A DNA stretch of 64,000 bases, from assembly GCF_022965805.1 (NCBI RefSeq), contig NW_027331355.1, positions 1 through 64,000 on the forward strand, given 5' to 3'. The notes beneath the pieces are model-generated. The model did no database searches, had not been told where the DNA came from, and saw nothing but the letters and a program-made list of their open reading frames with translations. Below are positions 13,101 to 25,634 of the stretch, piece by piece (positions within the stretch are counted from its first letter, which is position 1; the number at the start of each line of letters is the position of its first letter). The translations under genes and the position numbers were made by a program. This DNA is from Primulina eburnea (lineage: Eukaryota; Streptophyta; Magnoliopsida; Lamiales; Gesneriaceae).

Positions 13101-16100
13101 TCTGCAGCTTTTTCGCAGCAGAACTCCTCAGCAAAAACGATGTAGCGCTGAGAGATGAGAGCAAATAAAGGAAATCGAACCCTTAAGAAGCTGTAGGCAA
13201 TGCTTGTGGCTTCTGGGCCATTCTCAAGATTTGGGCCGAGGCAGAAAAACTGCATGTTATACTCAGAACAGATCACGATTACTACGAATCATATGAACCC
13301 CACTCCCTATGAGACATGGCCTGGAAGAAAAGAAGAAAACGTATAATACTTATTCAAATATTCTGGCTGTAGGATGTTTTATTCATTGATAATGAGTAAA
13401 AAAATTAATTAAAAGTATTTGATGCCCAAATCTTGCAGAAGCGACAATCATTCTCTTGGATATTCATAAGTTCGCATAGCACTTATAGAGCTTTAATAAT
13501 GAACACCTTAACCCATGTTGAAGACTGGCGCATGTTGCTTTTGATGAAATGAAAGGTACTACCTGATAAGTCAACTGATAAGCTGAGCAGCTGATCGATT
13601 TACATATACAATTTGGAGGATGATGACCAAAGATGAAGTCATAACAATCAGATATCCTTCAAAACACCGACAAGAGATCTTAGATCAAACTAAACTGAGA
13701 GGAAGTAAATCCTTGACCATCAGTTCTTAATGCAAAATGCTATAATATTCAAATACCACACTGACAGGATCAACTGAAGCTGAATGAAATGCACTCAGAT
13801 GACAACTGAAGAATGTTGCTGATGCAACACTACGAATACAGATGGAGACAAATAACATTCCACCTCATCTGGCCTACTAGGAAAATCCATCTGATCCCGT
13901 AAGAACTCGCAATCAAGGTTAAATTTATTTTTTTATATTCATTCAGATTTGTTTCCAATTAGGTCGGAACCAAAGACAACTGATGAGCTCTTGCTGTCCT
14001 AATGGGTCGGTACATGCATGCAGAAGGCTCTAAATCAGTTCACTCACAATCAGTCTGGAAAACTTAGTTCCAAGCCCAACTTCAAAAAAACCATATAGGT
14101 ACACAAATGGGTATACACGGAATAAACTTAAAGCGGATTGTGTTCGTTATACGAACTAAGCAAGAACTAGTAGCACAAGGGGATCTAAGCAAAGAAGAAG
14201 AAGGAATTGACTACGATGAGGACATTATGCTCCCGTTGGCCAAGATTGAAGCAATCAGAATCTTTCCTTGTTCGCATCTCATAAAAACTTCAAAGTGTAC
14301 CAGATGGATGTGAAAGTTGCATTTCGAAAGATCAGTTACAAGACGAGTATATGTTGAACCACCTCCAAGGTTTTTTATAAATCATAAACTTCCTGATCAT
14401 CGTATACTATGAACAAAAGCACTAGTGGTCTTCAACAAGCTCCCAGGGCTCCTGTACGAAACTCTTTCAAATCTAATGATCGACTTTCGTCGGCTCAGTT
14501 GATAAGACCTTGTCAAATTCCTAAAACTAATTCAATCTATTAGTTCAAATATATGTTGATTATATACTTTTTGGGTCAAACTCACCCCAACTTGTGCGAA
14601 AAGTTTGCTAAGTACGCCGGATTAAGTTTGAAAATGAGCCTGATGGGTGAATGACATTCTTTCTGGACTGAAGTGACGCAATTGGAACCTGTGTATATTC
14701 ATTAGTCAACAAAATATTACAAAGGACGCTGCTGCTAAAGAAAATTTGGTTATGGACTCAGTTCAGCCGCAACACCTCCCATGAGCTCACAGTTAACTAG
14801 ACCACTGCCGACTGGGGGGAATATCAGCAGAGTGCGACATTATAAGGAGGGTTAATAGGTTTCATTGTATCTACCTAAACCACCCAGTCGCCCATATATT
14901 GTTTTGCTGTTGTATGTTGCCAGATTTAAGGCAACCCTAAGCAATACATTTCTCAGCTGCTAAAAATAATTCTGAGATCTCTTTAATGTAACCCCAAATT
15001 GTTGGACCTGTCTTCCCCGGATCCACCTTTCAATATTGTGATACTCAGATTCATATTATGCAGGATGTAAGCTTGATCCAAACGTTACAAGTGGATCTTG
15101 TCCAGTTCTTTAGTACGATAGATGATCTCTTGGTTCCGCAAGCAGAAGACATCCATAGCTACTCAACAACAGAGCAGAATATCTTGCTACTGGTACGCTG
15201 TTGTGCACAACTGACTGGATTCCGCAACACCTGAAGGATTCTGGGCGTAAATAAACTGAATCGACCAATTTTATGATAATACCAGCACCAATTGCCATCA
15301 CCTTACAATTCCGTTCTTCACTCAGGACCAAACATATAGATGTCAGGACATCAACTCACAGGGCTCATGTATTCAAGAAGGATATTCTGCTAGAAATTCT
15401 TCAACTGAACAGCACGCAGATTGACATTTCAAAAACACCTACCTGAGGGTAATTTTTCTTTATTTCGAAATTTTTGGTTTTTAATGATTTATCTTAGAAA
15501 CTTATTTAGTAATTTGTTATACTAACAGACTTATATGCAGAAATAAGAACACAACAATAGAATTAACACTTTATTATGAATACGAACGTTCTTATTTACA
15601 GACGATATCATGGCATTAACCTGAATTAATCTAGCCATGCTCTAACCCAATCATTTAACTCTTAAATTCGAACTCTAGCAAATGCCCTAGCCTCGATTTC
15701 GAAACTTATCAACAACATGCACTCTTTCCAAGCAATGCTCCCAAAGCATTTTGTCCTAAACTAACTCCCTAAATGCCAACTTCAACCGTTCAAGATCCTT
15801 CTTGCTCTTGCCCCTGAGCACGAGTAGGAATCGCACCACTGTCACTAACCCTCTTCAATTCCACGGCATCTTCTCCCCGTTGACAACCCTTTATGCAGGA
15901 AATATCTCTCATTTTTCTTTTGATATTTAATAAACGAGGGGTGATGCTCAGTCACATGGACAGAGTGCTGCTGCATGCACTAGATGGACATATTTGAAAT
16001 GTTGTGAACTGATATTAAATCACATCTTTTTTATCACTATCATCTTATTATAGGAAAATGACGATGAAGAAGTGAGCGTCTCAAGTCAATTAAGAGTCTT

Positions 16101-19100
16101 TCACATTATACGCGACTCTTTTAAGTTCCGTTGTTCATAGCAACTGACACCCGTTTGATTTTTACTAACAGCTTGTTAAACAGTATCGTTTCTAATCACC
16201 TTATGACAATTAGTTTTAAAAAGTCATTTGTTGACTTTATCACAATGATGTCTTTAGTGTTTCATTAGTTCACGTGTTTGACTCCATACAGATCATGTGT
16301 GCAGGGAAACAAAGAAAAACGACGCCTTATTCAAAATAAACATTTTTTTCTCCATAAATTTTGAGAGAACTACCATTTTATAAGTTTCTTCTACACCTAG
16401 CATTCACATCATCATCGCAAACAGCATAGAGCTTGGGAGAAAAAGTCTTGCAAACAGCGTGCCGAAGACGCGATGATTATTAAGCGTTCTCCAGCTCCTT
16501 TTCGAAAACATTCTGCTCCAAGCGCTGGCCCTCCTTGAAGCTTCCACCTCCCAGAAATGTTTAAGTGCTTCGCACTTTCTCTCAGCTGGGCCATCCGCCT
16601 TCGCAGGTGGTAACCCCTCCCGAGTGTCAGGAGGCTCCAGCTCCTGCACTTTCCCCCTCGGGCCGCTAGATAGACGACCTTGTCCTCTATAAGCTTTTGC
16701 GTTCACGCGAACGTGGAGCGCGTTTGACCTACTTGCTCTTCCTTCTTTTGTCTGCTGTACTTGTGACTCATCTTTCTACTTTTTCTTTCTCTGCCCAGTC
16801 GCGGCCAATGACGTGACACTTCCTTACAGTGGCGAGGTCCTCTCCTACGCCTGAGGATTTTCTTCATTACTCCGGGGCTCTATTTTATCTTTCTTTCACC
16901 GCATCTATTTGAGGGGACTGGTGAGCGTTTAAGCGGTTATGAGACGCCCGTCTTTAGTGTTCTTCTTCCCCTGAAAGGGACTCGCTTTCCAACCTGATCG
17001 TTCAGTGAATATTCATTAATCTCTCATCTAAGTAACTAATTAAACTAATAATCCTGTCCCAAATGAAATGACCGGGACCTGTCTGCCACACGTCATGATG
17101 AATTCGTTTCTCCCAGGGACCCCCCCTTTTTCACGCTCACACTAGTGCGTATCACGCTTCCAGCCCACGTCCCTCATGACTTTGTACTCAACATTTTTTT
17201 TACACTGACAGACAACGTGTGCATCGTCCCGATAATCTTCACACAGTCCACAAACATCAGTACTTTCCCCGCTTGATTCATGTTCGTTTCCTTACCTATC
17301 CACCGATTACCCTCAATCCTCAAAGCAAAATCTATATTTTTCGTTTCTACCGGAAATCATTCCGTTTCAATGGCCGATCAAACTCCTGCTCACATATATT
17401 TACAGACTGGCTATCAACTTCGGCACCATTCTATCTTTGCGAGAACGAATGTCCAAGCGTATTCAGAAACTTGACACTTGCTGGAATTAAGGACATTTTT
17501 TGGCGGCAATCCTCGCAAAGAAATCTATCATAACAAGACAATGTCAAGAATTTCCTCTTCCCAGATGGGCCATATCAATCCTGCTGGGACGTAACTCGAG
17601 TCAACGATCAATGGTCAGTTATAATCATCTCGGCAGAATACTTTGGAGCACAATTTCTCACTACGTTTCTGATGGAATGGACTCTTTTTCTGATGTTAAA
17701 GCATCGGACGTTGACGTAGCAGCCATCTCAGCTACTCAGGTGATGGTCGGAAAATCAAAGTTTCTGATCAAGAAAGAACTGAAACAGCGTTCAGTTGCTT
17801 GCGGATTATTATGCCCAAAAGGTCTATAGCAAACGCGGATCGTTGTGCCTGACCTTGTGGCCACAACCAAATTTTCACAGCCCTTACTGTTCAATAATGG
17901 CCCTCTGACGCAACCTAACTGGAAGCATATTTTTTTTTATTAATACTTTGAAGACTCTGGCTTCTATCTCCCCAAACTCCAAAGGGTCGCAGGAGATCAA
18001 GGCTATTTGCCGAACGTTAAAGGGATTAGTGGGTATGATCGATTGCGAAAGTTTCTCAAAAATTTACAAATCTTTTAATGCGAAGAATCCTCAACCACTC
18101 AAGACTAAGTGGAACATATCCTGTAAATTTTGTTAGGTTAAAACGGAGATTGGAATTCAGCCGTGCTCCTCACTCCGTCCAGAGAGCCAAGAAGCTGGCC
18201 CAACTGAAGGCTTACCCAAGCGAAATGATTCCAGTGAATTAGCTTCTGAGAAAGAAAACTACATCTCCAAATTATCAAGAAACCATGGACACCAAGACCC
18301 AAACCCATACCCAGCAGTGGAATCACCCATACTGAGAAATGTCTCAGTCCAGCTGCTGAAACCCTATCTGCTATTCCATTGCAAAGTCATCCTCCTGATG
18401 CGACCTTCACCCTGAGAAGATCCCACTATCGAGTTAAAAGCTCCCTTCACTCGTGTAACTTCACCCACTATTTTACCTCAGGCTTAGGACGAAAGAGTCA
18501 TATTAAAGGAATACCAGCGAGCGGTTTACCACTCTGGATTATCACATCCTCCACATTCTACCGGAGACGGGAAACAGGCAAGCTTGAGGAGAGAGCAAGG
18601 CCATCTCACACCATTCAACACTCATATTGATCTAGTTTGGGAGGCGGCTGGTAAATACATTTGCCACATCCAAAACTCACAGTTTTTGATCGTTGGACAC
18701 AGCTTCAGACTGCATTTTTGCCAAGAAACTGAAACCCAATCCCCATGAAGCCATTTATTACACTCGAAAAGCTAGTTTTGAGGTAGTTAAAGCGACTACT
18801 ATTTATTATCAAGCACTGGAAAGGAGACCATATTTCTTGATCAAATACGGGCTAATAAACTAAATAAGATGTTTGAAATTTGATAAGAAAGGAAAACTAC
18901 AACCCACAGGGCCACACTGCATATTCAGATAGAGGAGTGATTCATTCAATTGGATTGCAGATCTTAGCGGTCTACACAGGAAAACGGTTTGGAAAAGATC
19001 CCGAACTTGTTATTCCAGAAAAATCTTCAGGAACAGAGGAATACAAATCTCAATCACTCGCATACTACTTTTTGCAGATTCCTTGCTTAAAAAGTCAGCC

Positions 19101-20384
19101 AGGAGGTCCCCACCCATCAACCAGGGATCACCATTGTACTCTTGGAGACGACACTGACCTTCGCCAATATCGATAAAACATTCAGTCAGTTGCTCAGGAA
19201 GCTTCAAATTGTAAGCACAAAATTTGAATCGTTAGATCTTCTGATTGAAAAACAACAGCCCAGAAGTTCAGTTACATAGAAGACCCCAGTTCAAAACCTT
19301 TTTTTTTTTTTTTTTATTGCTGACAAAACATTTAATTCCAGTTGATGAAGAACCTCTCACCTCTCAGGCTAATTGCAGAACAAGATCACTTTTTTTTTGC
19401 TCCAGAAACAGTTCAGGCTAGTAACATCTGAAACAGAAGAGCACACTGAAGGCTCACTCAGAACCAGAGGAAACACTCATCTAAATCCGTGGCAGAACAG
19501 TGCCCAATATGGAAATCTCAAACTGAAGAACCAAGAACCACCCAAAGTTTTCATCTTTGTTAATAAACAGAAGAACAATCCATGATCCTCCAAAGCCGTA
19601 CCAAATATAACCCTGTCTTTCAGAACAACCGTGTCTCTGATGCCTCAGAAACCAACCTTCCTCATTCTAAGGCAAGAAGAGACAGTGATCGCCCTATGAT
19701 ATTTTTACTCCACAAAGACCAAGTGCCACCTCAGGAAGATCTAGGAGTCATGTCTCCTGACCTCTCAAATTCCGAAAGCATTGAATTGTTCGAAGACAAT
19801 CAATACCATCAATACCCATATGCATCAAAAATGGATGCCATCAAATCCATTAAGTCCACCCAATATATCATCTCTGTCAAGTTGAATGGATCTGAGATTT
19901 GTTTTTGAAAAGCATAAGAATATTCAAGAAGTTGTAACTGCACTTTCAGTTGCCATAGAAACACAAGCCGCAACGCAAAGCTACAACTGTGCTTTTTCGT
20001 TGCTCAAGCTGTAATCAGCAACGAAGAAAAACGACTAGGAACCTTACCCTCTGTTGCAAACAAAATAGCTCACTGCAAACCTCAGTTCTTACTGCCACTC
20101 GTAGTATTTATCGGCCGACGTGATGTCGGCCTTTCCTTATCTACTGAAGTTCGACACTTGTCTCTCAACATGGCTCAGTTTGACAAAACAAAAGAGGGAA
20201 GTATGCTTGGACTCGAAAACATTGAGAGCATAGCAGCAGGAGAACAAAGCATTGAAGCGCAGTTTAGTTAGAGTTTAGAAGTTTATTTTGAGACAATTTT
20301 GTAAGAAGCAGTCTATAGAGTTCAATTCTTCAGTTAAGAAATGCTTGTTTTGTCAAAAACACAAACCACACAAGGGGGCGGAAA
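10150..20384 (+). mobile_element. Element B internal region (noisy copy)
   Basis: Copy of 32023-42042. In order it holds gag remnants (10200-11900), protease and integrase (12100-13400), reverse transcriptase and RNase H (13900-15450), the antisense ORF region (about 15560-16720) and the sense third ORF (about 17370-20220). A run of about 20 T bases at 19300 and a G-rich insertion at 12838-12858 have no counterpart in the clean copy and look like base-calling artefacts. No frame here is reliable. Confidence 0.85.
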
Positions 20385-21338
20385 TGTTGGAAACCACATT
20401 TCGGAGGTTTGACCAACTGACGACCATAAACGAATTACGAAGACAACTGAATAATTAGACATCCGCGTGACCTACCTGACGGAAAATGATCAGTTGGAAA
20501 CCGATCAGTATATCCTCAGCCGCCTAAGTTTCATTCAAAACTGATCTTCAACTGACTGCTTCTCGGGAAAGAAATTCACACGACCAAATGACCATAGTCA
20601 ACAGGCACTGAATATGGAAGCCGCACACTCACTATTACAGCATCGAACAAGTCTTTTGGCTCCTGCAATTAAGATCGTATTACCCTCAATACGAGAAACA
20701 TTGCCCAAAAATGATGAAGTGGGCATTCACCGGATACTCGAATTCAAATGCTATCCATTTATCGGTTGTTAAAGCGAAAAGTAAATCTGACTGAAGAACA
20801 GTAGTAGCAGAACAAGAGCCGATCATTCAATCTTCGCTTGCATTCCTCTGTCAAATTCACTCACTCTCACTGGATCTATTCGTAGCAACTCAGGCTACAA
20901 AATCGATCCACTAGCACCTGCAAATATTTTTTGAATTCAATCGGCTAAGATAGTTCGCACAGAGATCATTTTGTAGTACTAAGAGTTTCATTAGGCAGTG
21001 GGTAAGTCCTAACTGAAGTGGATTGTACAAGTTTGTATTGGATCACCGTTTTTAGTAGAATATTCTATCCTTGGATAGAATGGGTGACGCTAGGGAGTTA
21101 ATTGATTCTCCGCACATCCAGAAACAACTATTGCCTATTTCTTTCAGTTTCGTATTCTATCTTTAGTCAGTTAATTTCCGCACTAACTCTAGTGTAACTG
21201 ATGTTCTTGATTAACAATATTCGAAATTCCGTTTGTCACCCAAAACTGCACTCACCTATTCGAAAGACCAATTAATTGTGCGTGTTATTCAACCCCCCTC
21301 CCCTCTAAGCACCTTGTTAAGACAACCGCTCCTATCCA
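20385..21338 (+). repeat. Element B 3' LTR (noisy copy)
   Basis: Matches 42043-43009. It shares 3'-LTR-specific variants such as AGTCAGTTAA and GATTAACAATATT. It is preceded by the purine tract AAGGGGGCGGAAA and followed at 21339-21343 by ATGAT, the B target duplication. Confidence 0.85.
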
Positions 21339-22780
21339 ATGATTGTGTGTAATAAGTTAGTGTGCGTAAACATCTTTTCTGGTTTATATGTTGATGACAT
21401 TTCTACTTCGCTAGCAAACGATATAGAGTTGTTGCCATGAAAACCAGAGATTTTCTAGCTAGAATTTTGAGATGAAAGATCTTGTGTGATGCATCTTTGT
21501 ATTGGGTATTCAGATTACATCGGGATCATTCTCGGGGTATTTTTGGACTATCTGTAGAAAAGGCTATATCGAGAACAGTTCGCAAGCGATACAGGATGCA
21601 AGATTGTAAACCACACAGATACCCCTGTGGCTAAGGGAGACAATTTAGTCTTAAAAAAACAATGCCCCAGAACGCATGTTTGGGAAAGCAAATGGGCAGC
21701 AGGCTCCCTATGTGACTGCAATGGGGCGTCTGATGTATGCTCAGGTTTTACACGTACAGAGTGCGCTACGTGACCAGAATGTGAGACGCTATTTAAGATC
21801 CAGGCAGTGGAACATTGGACATCAGTAAAAAGGGTTTTACAGTTACCTACAGCAAGAGACAAAAATTACATGCTCTATCTCGGAGGTTGATCTAGCTTGA
21901 GATAATTAGTTATACTGACTCCGGATTTTCTGGATGCCAAGATGCCTGAAATCTACGTCGGGTACTCTATCTCCTTGCTGGAGGTGCATTGCTGGAAGAG
22001 TGCTCAAACATCTATTATCAGCTTTCTTCCACCATGGCTAGCTGTAGTTTGTAGCATGTTATGAGGGATCCAATCCGGAATATGGCTGCAAAATTTTGTC
22101 ACGAGGTGCGCATTGTTGAGGGATTGAAAAGCCACTAGATTACATTGTGACAATAAATCAGCAGTTATGTATTCCATAACAGCGTGAACCGATGAAGCCA
22201 AAACACTTTGACATCGAGTTTATGGTTGTTAAAGAAAGAATTCAGAGTGGAAAGTTGTCTATGAGCATATCGGTACAACTCCATGGTGCGGATCCGCTTA
22301 CTAAGGACTACCACCCAAACAGTTTCATGAGACACTGTATATGAGTGTTATGTCAATTGAGAAAATTCAGTTTAAGTGGAAGTTTGTTTTTAAAATGCTT
22401 TTCAGTTGTAACTTTTCAGTTACAGTTATGTAAATTATTTTTCTGCAGAAATAAATTTTAAGTTAAGTCACACTCTGATTGATTTAAAGTTTGATCTCAA
22501 TAAGGTAAGGGAGGACCAGTGGAATAAGCTATTACGGTACATTGCATGAAATTTCCATGCTACACATCCACTTCATGATCCATGTCATTCAGTTGTGTTG
22601 GCATAGTGACCATTGATGGGTCTAGTTACCTTGAGTTTAGCGAAGACGCTTTGATCCTATGTTGATGTGATTGTGGACCAGATTAGTTATAGATACATTT
22701 CGGATGCAACAAGTTTTGAGCTCATAAGGTTATTTTCACAAACATAATTATAAAGTTGCACATATAGCCCACGAGGGAAT
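21339..22780 (+). pseudogene. Element A reverse transcriptase end, RNase H and 3' region (noisy copy)
   Basis: Copy of 43010-44476. The DNA for the YVDD active site of reverse transcriptase lies near 21390, and RNase H sequence runs to about 22345, all broken by small indels. The rest, to 22780, is the non-coding 3' region of element A ending in a degraded purine tract. Confidence 0.85.
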
Positions 22781-23205
22781 TGTTGGATCAATTTATTTAT
22801 ATGGGTTATATATAATAATTGCGGGTTGTCTATTAAATTAAGCCCAAATAAAGTGATTAATTAATATTTCGGGTTATTGGGCTTTAATGTATCTAATGGG
22901 TTGTGGGTCTTTAATGTGTGAAGACATGAGTGTAATTTCTGTTTTTTATGATGGGCTAACACGAAATCAGAAGATCTTGAAAACTATCTATAAATTATGA
23001 ATCATGGTCCCCAGATCTCGCGTTATCACTTTCATTTTCTCCCCCATTAAGAAAATAGTTCTGAAGAGAACTAACAGGATTCTCTAAAAAAGAGCGCGTA
23101 GATCGGAGATCAGACACGTTCTAAACAATTCAGGATTATGGCTTCAGTACGCTTCCGCTTAAGTTTTCATTCAAATTCTTGATGATTATCATGATGGATT
23201 CTGCG
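22781..23205 (+). repeat. Element A LTR (noisy copy), joined directly to gag
   Basis: Starts TGTTGGATCA and follows the A LTR to GATTCTGCGGTTT. It then passes straight into mid-gag coding sequence at 23206, without the LTR end, primer-binding site or gag start seen in intact copia elements. Roughly 100-250 bp therefore appear to be missing at this join, which suggests an assembly switch between 3' LTR and 5' LTR/gag reads. Confidence 0.7.
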
Positions 23206-23449
23206 GTTTCCTCCCGTCATTACGGATAAGAGTACCTTGGATGAAAAGAGGCAGTTTGAAAGGTGGGAGAGATCGAATCGCATGTGTATGATGATCATGA
23301 AGAGGGCCATTCCAGAAACATTCAGGGGCACAATGTCTAGCGACATTGCTACTGCTAAGGCTTTCCTTCAAGACCTCGAAAAGAGGTTTGCTAAAAGTGA
23401 AAAGTCTGAAATTGGTACACTTTTGGCAAGCCTCGTTTCAATGAGGTAC
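23206..23449 (+). pseudogene. Element A gag, N-terminal fragment
   Basis: The frame reads through WERSNRMCMMIMKRAIPETF and LLASLVSMRY, a pattern I recognise from copia gag (UBN2-like) domains. The first 40 or so gag residues are absent at the 23205/23206 join. The fragment ends at the target duplication GGTAC (23445-23449), where element C was inserted, and the frame resumes cleanly at 28443. Confidence 0.8.
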
Positions 23450-24704
23450 TGATAGGACTCGTTTTTACGTGTTTTTAGTGTTAGTTTTGAGTCGCATTCA
23501 TGCATCATATTAGTTTGTTTTAGTTTAATTAGCATTCATTTAGCATTATTTAGCATTTGGCTGATCTCGTGTATTTTGTGGTTGTTTTGTAGGAATTGGA
23601 CCAAAAGGGGGATTTTATATGCAGAGCAGCGAGAATGCCTCGCTAGGGTCGGTCAAAAAGTGACCGCCCCAGCGAGCATTTTAATCCAGCCGAGGAGTAT
23701 TTGCGCGAACCTCTCGCTAGGGCGGTCACTTTACCAAAGACGCGGCCACAGGATTTTTATTCGAGAACCACTCGCCCCAGCGGTCAAAAGTGGCCGCCCT
23801 AGCGAGCGACGAAATCCGAGAAGATTTGTTTCCAAATTTATGGACTCTATAAAACCACCTAACCTAATACACGAGAGGAGGCGCCCGCGATTTGGAAGGG
23901 AGAGCACTGTAGCAGGCGATAGCTCAACGGAACCGGAACAAGAACTCAACAGCGTTTTCTCTTTACTCTTTTATTGTAGTTAGGATTTAGGGATCCGACC
24001 CCGAACCGTTGTTTGATTATTTAATTCTCGACTTTTGATTCATTCTTGATTGTGCTATTATTTTACATTGAATTGTTAAAGCCTAGCTAACTTTAATAAT
24101 ATCTAATATTGTGGGTGAGTTCGAGAGAATAACTTGCGATAGGAACAAGTAGCATAATCCGTGGATCTACAATTTACATAGAGATATGAAGTTGGATACA
24201 CGTTGGTAGTCATAGTCCAGTAGAGCGAAAACTAAGGGATTTCATAGATCGACATGCAATTCACCGTTAGTAAATAATAAAAGAGATTTATTATTCTTTC
24301 GTGTAGAATTAGTTTAGCATAGCTCGAGAGGAGTATGTTAATTGCTTAGGAAATCCTGTCAAAAGCGTAAATCAGTGTCGATATTAATTAATTAAATTAA
24401 CGACGGGTAGGTGAACCGAGATCCTAACACTCGCTTATTTTATTATTTTAGTTTATATTATTTTTTAATGTGTTTGTTTCAATTTAGTGTTTTAGTATTA
24501 ATTTAGTTAATAAGTAATTCAGTTGTCGTTTAATTAATTAAAGAATTTAATTTAAAGTAAATTTGTCTAATCAATCTCTGTGGGATCGATACTCGTACTC
24601 TTATACGTTTACTATAACTTGACATCGTGCACTTGCGATTATTTCGAGCTTGAATTTTTATTTATTTTTATTGGAGATTTTACTGTGCAAGTTTTGCTCG
24701 ATCA
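23450..24704 (+). repeat. Element C 5' LTR
   Basis: Begins TGATAGGACTCG and ends GCTCGATCA. Compared with 27183-28437 it differs by single-base indels, for example in runs near 23529, 23649, 23748 and 23991, where residual sequencing noise tapers off from the region to the left. It contains the same GC-rich inverted repeats as the 3' LTR. Confidence 0.9.
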
Positions 24705-24709
24705 AGTTT

Positions 24710-24727
24710 TGGCGCCGTTGCCGGGGA
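24710..24727 (+). other. Element C primer-binding site
   Basis: TGGCGCCGTTGCCGGGGA lies six bases after the LTR end. This motif is the usual tRNA-Asp-type primer site of Athila and related Ty3/gypsy elements. Confidence 0.8.
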
Positions 24728-24852
24728 TTGAAATTGACAAATTTTTCTTTTGTTATTTTCTTTAGTTAATTAATTTTTTTTTTAGTTATTTATTTTATTT
24801 TATTCCTGCGTGATCTACCGTTTTCTATTTTCTTTTTGCAGGAAATTTTCTT

Positions 24853-25634
24853 GTGCAATACTTTGAGATGTTTCATCGAAAAATATTCACAAGATTTGCC
24901 CAACAACGCGGAGAGCCTTTTTACGCAGCATGGGAGAGATTCGATTATTTAGCAAACAATTTCCTGTATCATGATTTTTCTAACTATTCTCTTCTTAAAT
25001 TTTTCCTTAATGGTTTGGATGCACTAACACGAAGATGGGTGATCGACGGAGCACTAACAACAGGCAGTCCACTATTTTTGCCGAGATGATGAGAAAATGA
25101 TACTTTTGTTGGGTGATATGGCGGACTTGACTACCATAGATATTGGGATCTTTCACCACAGTGTTGGAGTCATCAATACACACAAGATCATTACCCAGAG
25201 TTTATAGACCAACCATTTGAGTTTCAAAATGATGAGAGAGATAGCCATGAACTGATCACGACTCAACTAGAAGATACCGTGGATAGGTATGTGGCACTGA
25301 CTGAGGCAGCTATAGAAAATCAAATTAATTCTCTGCGCAACCTGAGGAGCAAATAGAGAATATCAAGAAATCCATCTTTCAGAGTCGCCGAGAACATGAA
25401 GTGAAGCAAGATACTCAACCGGTGATCGATCCGGTTTGGTTTGATGATGATGACTCAAACAACCAAGATAGTGAGAATGAGTTGGATAAGACTGAAAATC
25501 TAAAGTTGTTTGATCCTTCGCTGGTAAATGAGCCTCAGTCGGAAGAGATTTTGAAGAATTTTCTGATAAAGGAGGGCCGACACTATTTTGCTCATCTCAT
25601 GCCGATTATTCAGAGTTGTGTGTTGTTGAGGTGA
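24853..25634 (+). pseudogene. Element C gag remnant
   Basis: The first open stretch (24853-25089) reads FTRFAQQRGEPFYAAWERFD and then LKFFLNGLDALTRRWVIDGA, the pattern of the retrotransposon gag (capsid) domain: a tryptophan-centred helix and an L-NGL motif. It stops at TGA 25087-25089. A second, acidic open stretch (25401-25634) in another frame probably derives from the downstream part of the polyprotein. Between them are further stops. No zinc knuckle, protease or polymerase motif follows. 25635-27182 is non-coding apart from a relic containing DVVSYDTYFG and has poly-A tracts at 26523-26586. Confidence 0.65.

Larger units (their letters stand above)
3521..23205. other. Error-rich second representation of the 25648-44921 nested locus
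   Basis: Block by block this copies the clean locus in the same order and orientation: C internal, C LTR, A gag-pol, B 5' LTR, B internal, B 3' LTR, A RT/RNase H, A LTR. Differences are spread evenly over coding and non-coding DNA and are mostly one- to few-base insertions, deletions and miscalls, so every long frame is shattered. The two B LTR copies keep the LTR-specific differences of the clean 5' and 3' LTRs, and the nested target duplications GGTAC and ATGAT recur at the same junctions. This is the same set of insertion events represented twice, most simply unpolished long-read sequence filling a gap. Confidence 0.85.

Noticed and set aside
16404..16706. A 100-codon minus-strand frame
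   Set aside because: It is the noisy counterpart of antisense ORF 2 of element B, frameshifted; the reliable version is 38123-38521.
19296..19316. A run of about 20 T as a possible regulatory tract or terminator
   Set aside because: The clean copy has only a short CTTTTATTG there, so this is a sequencing artefact in the noisy block.
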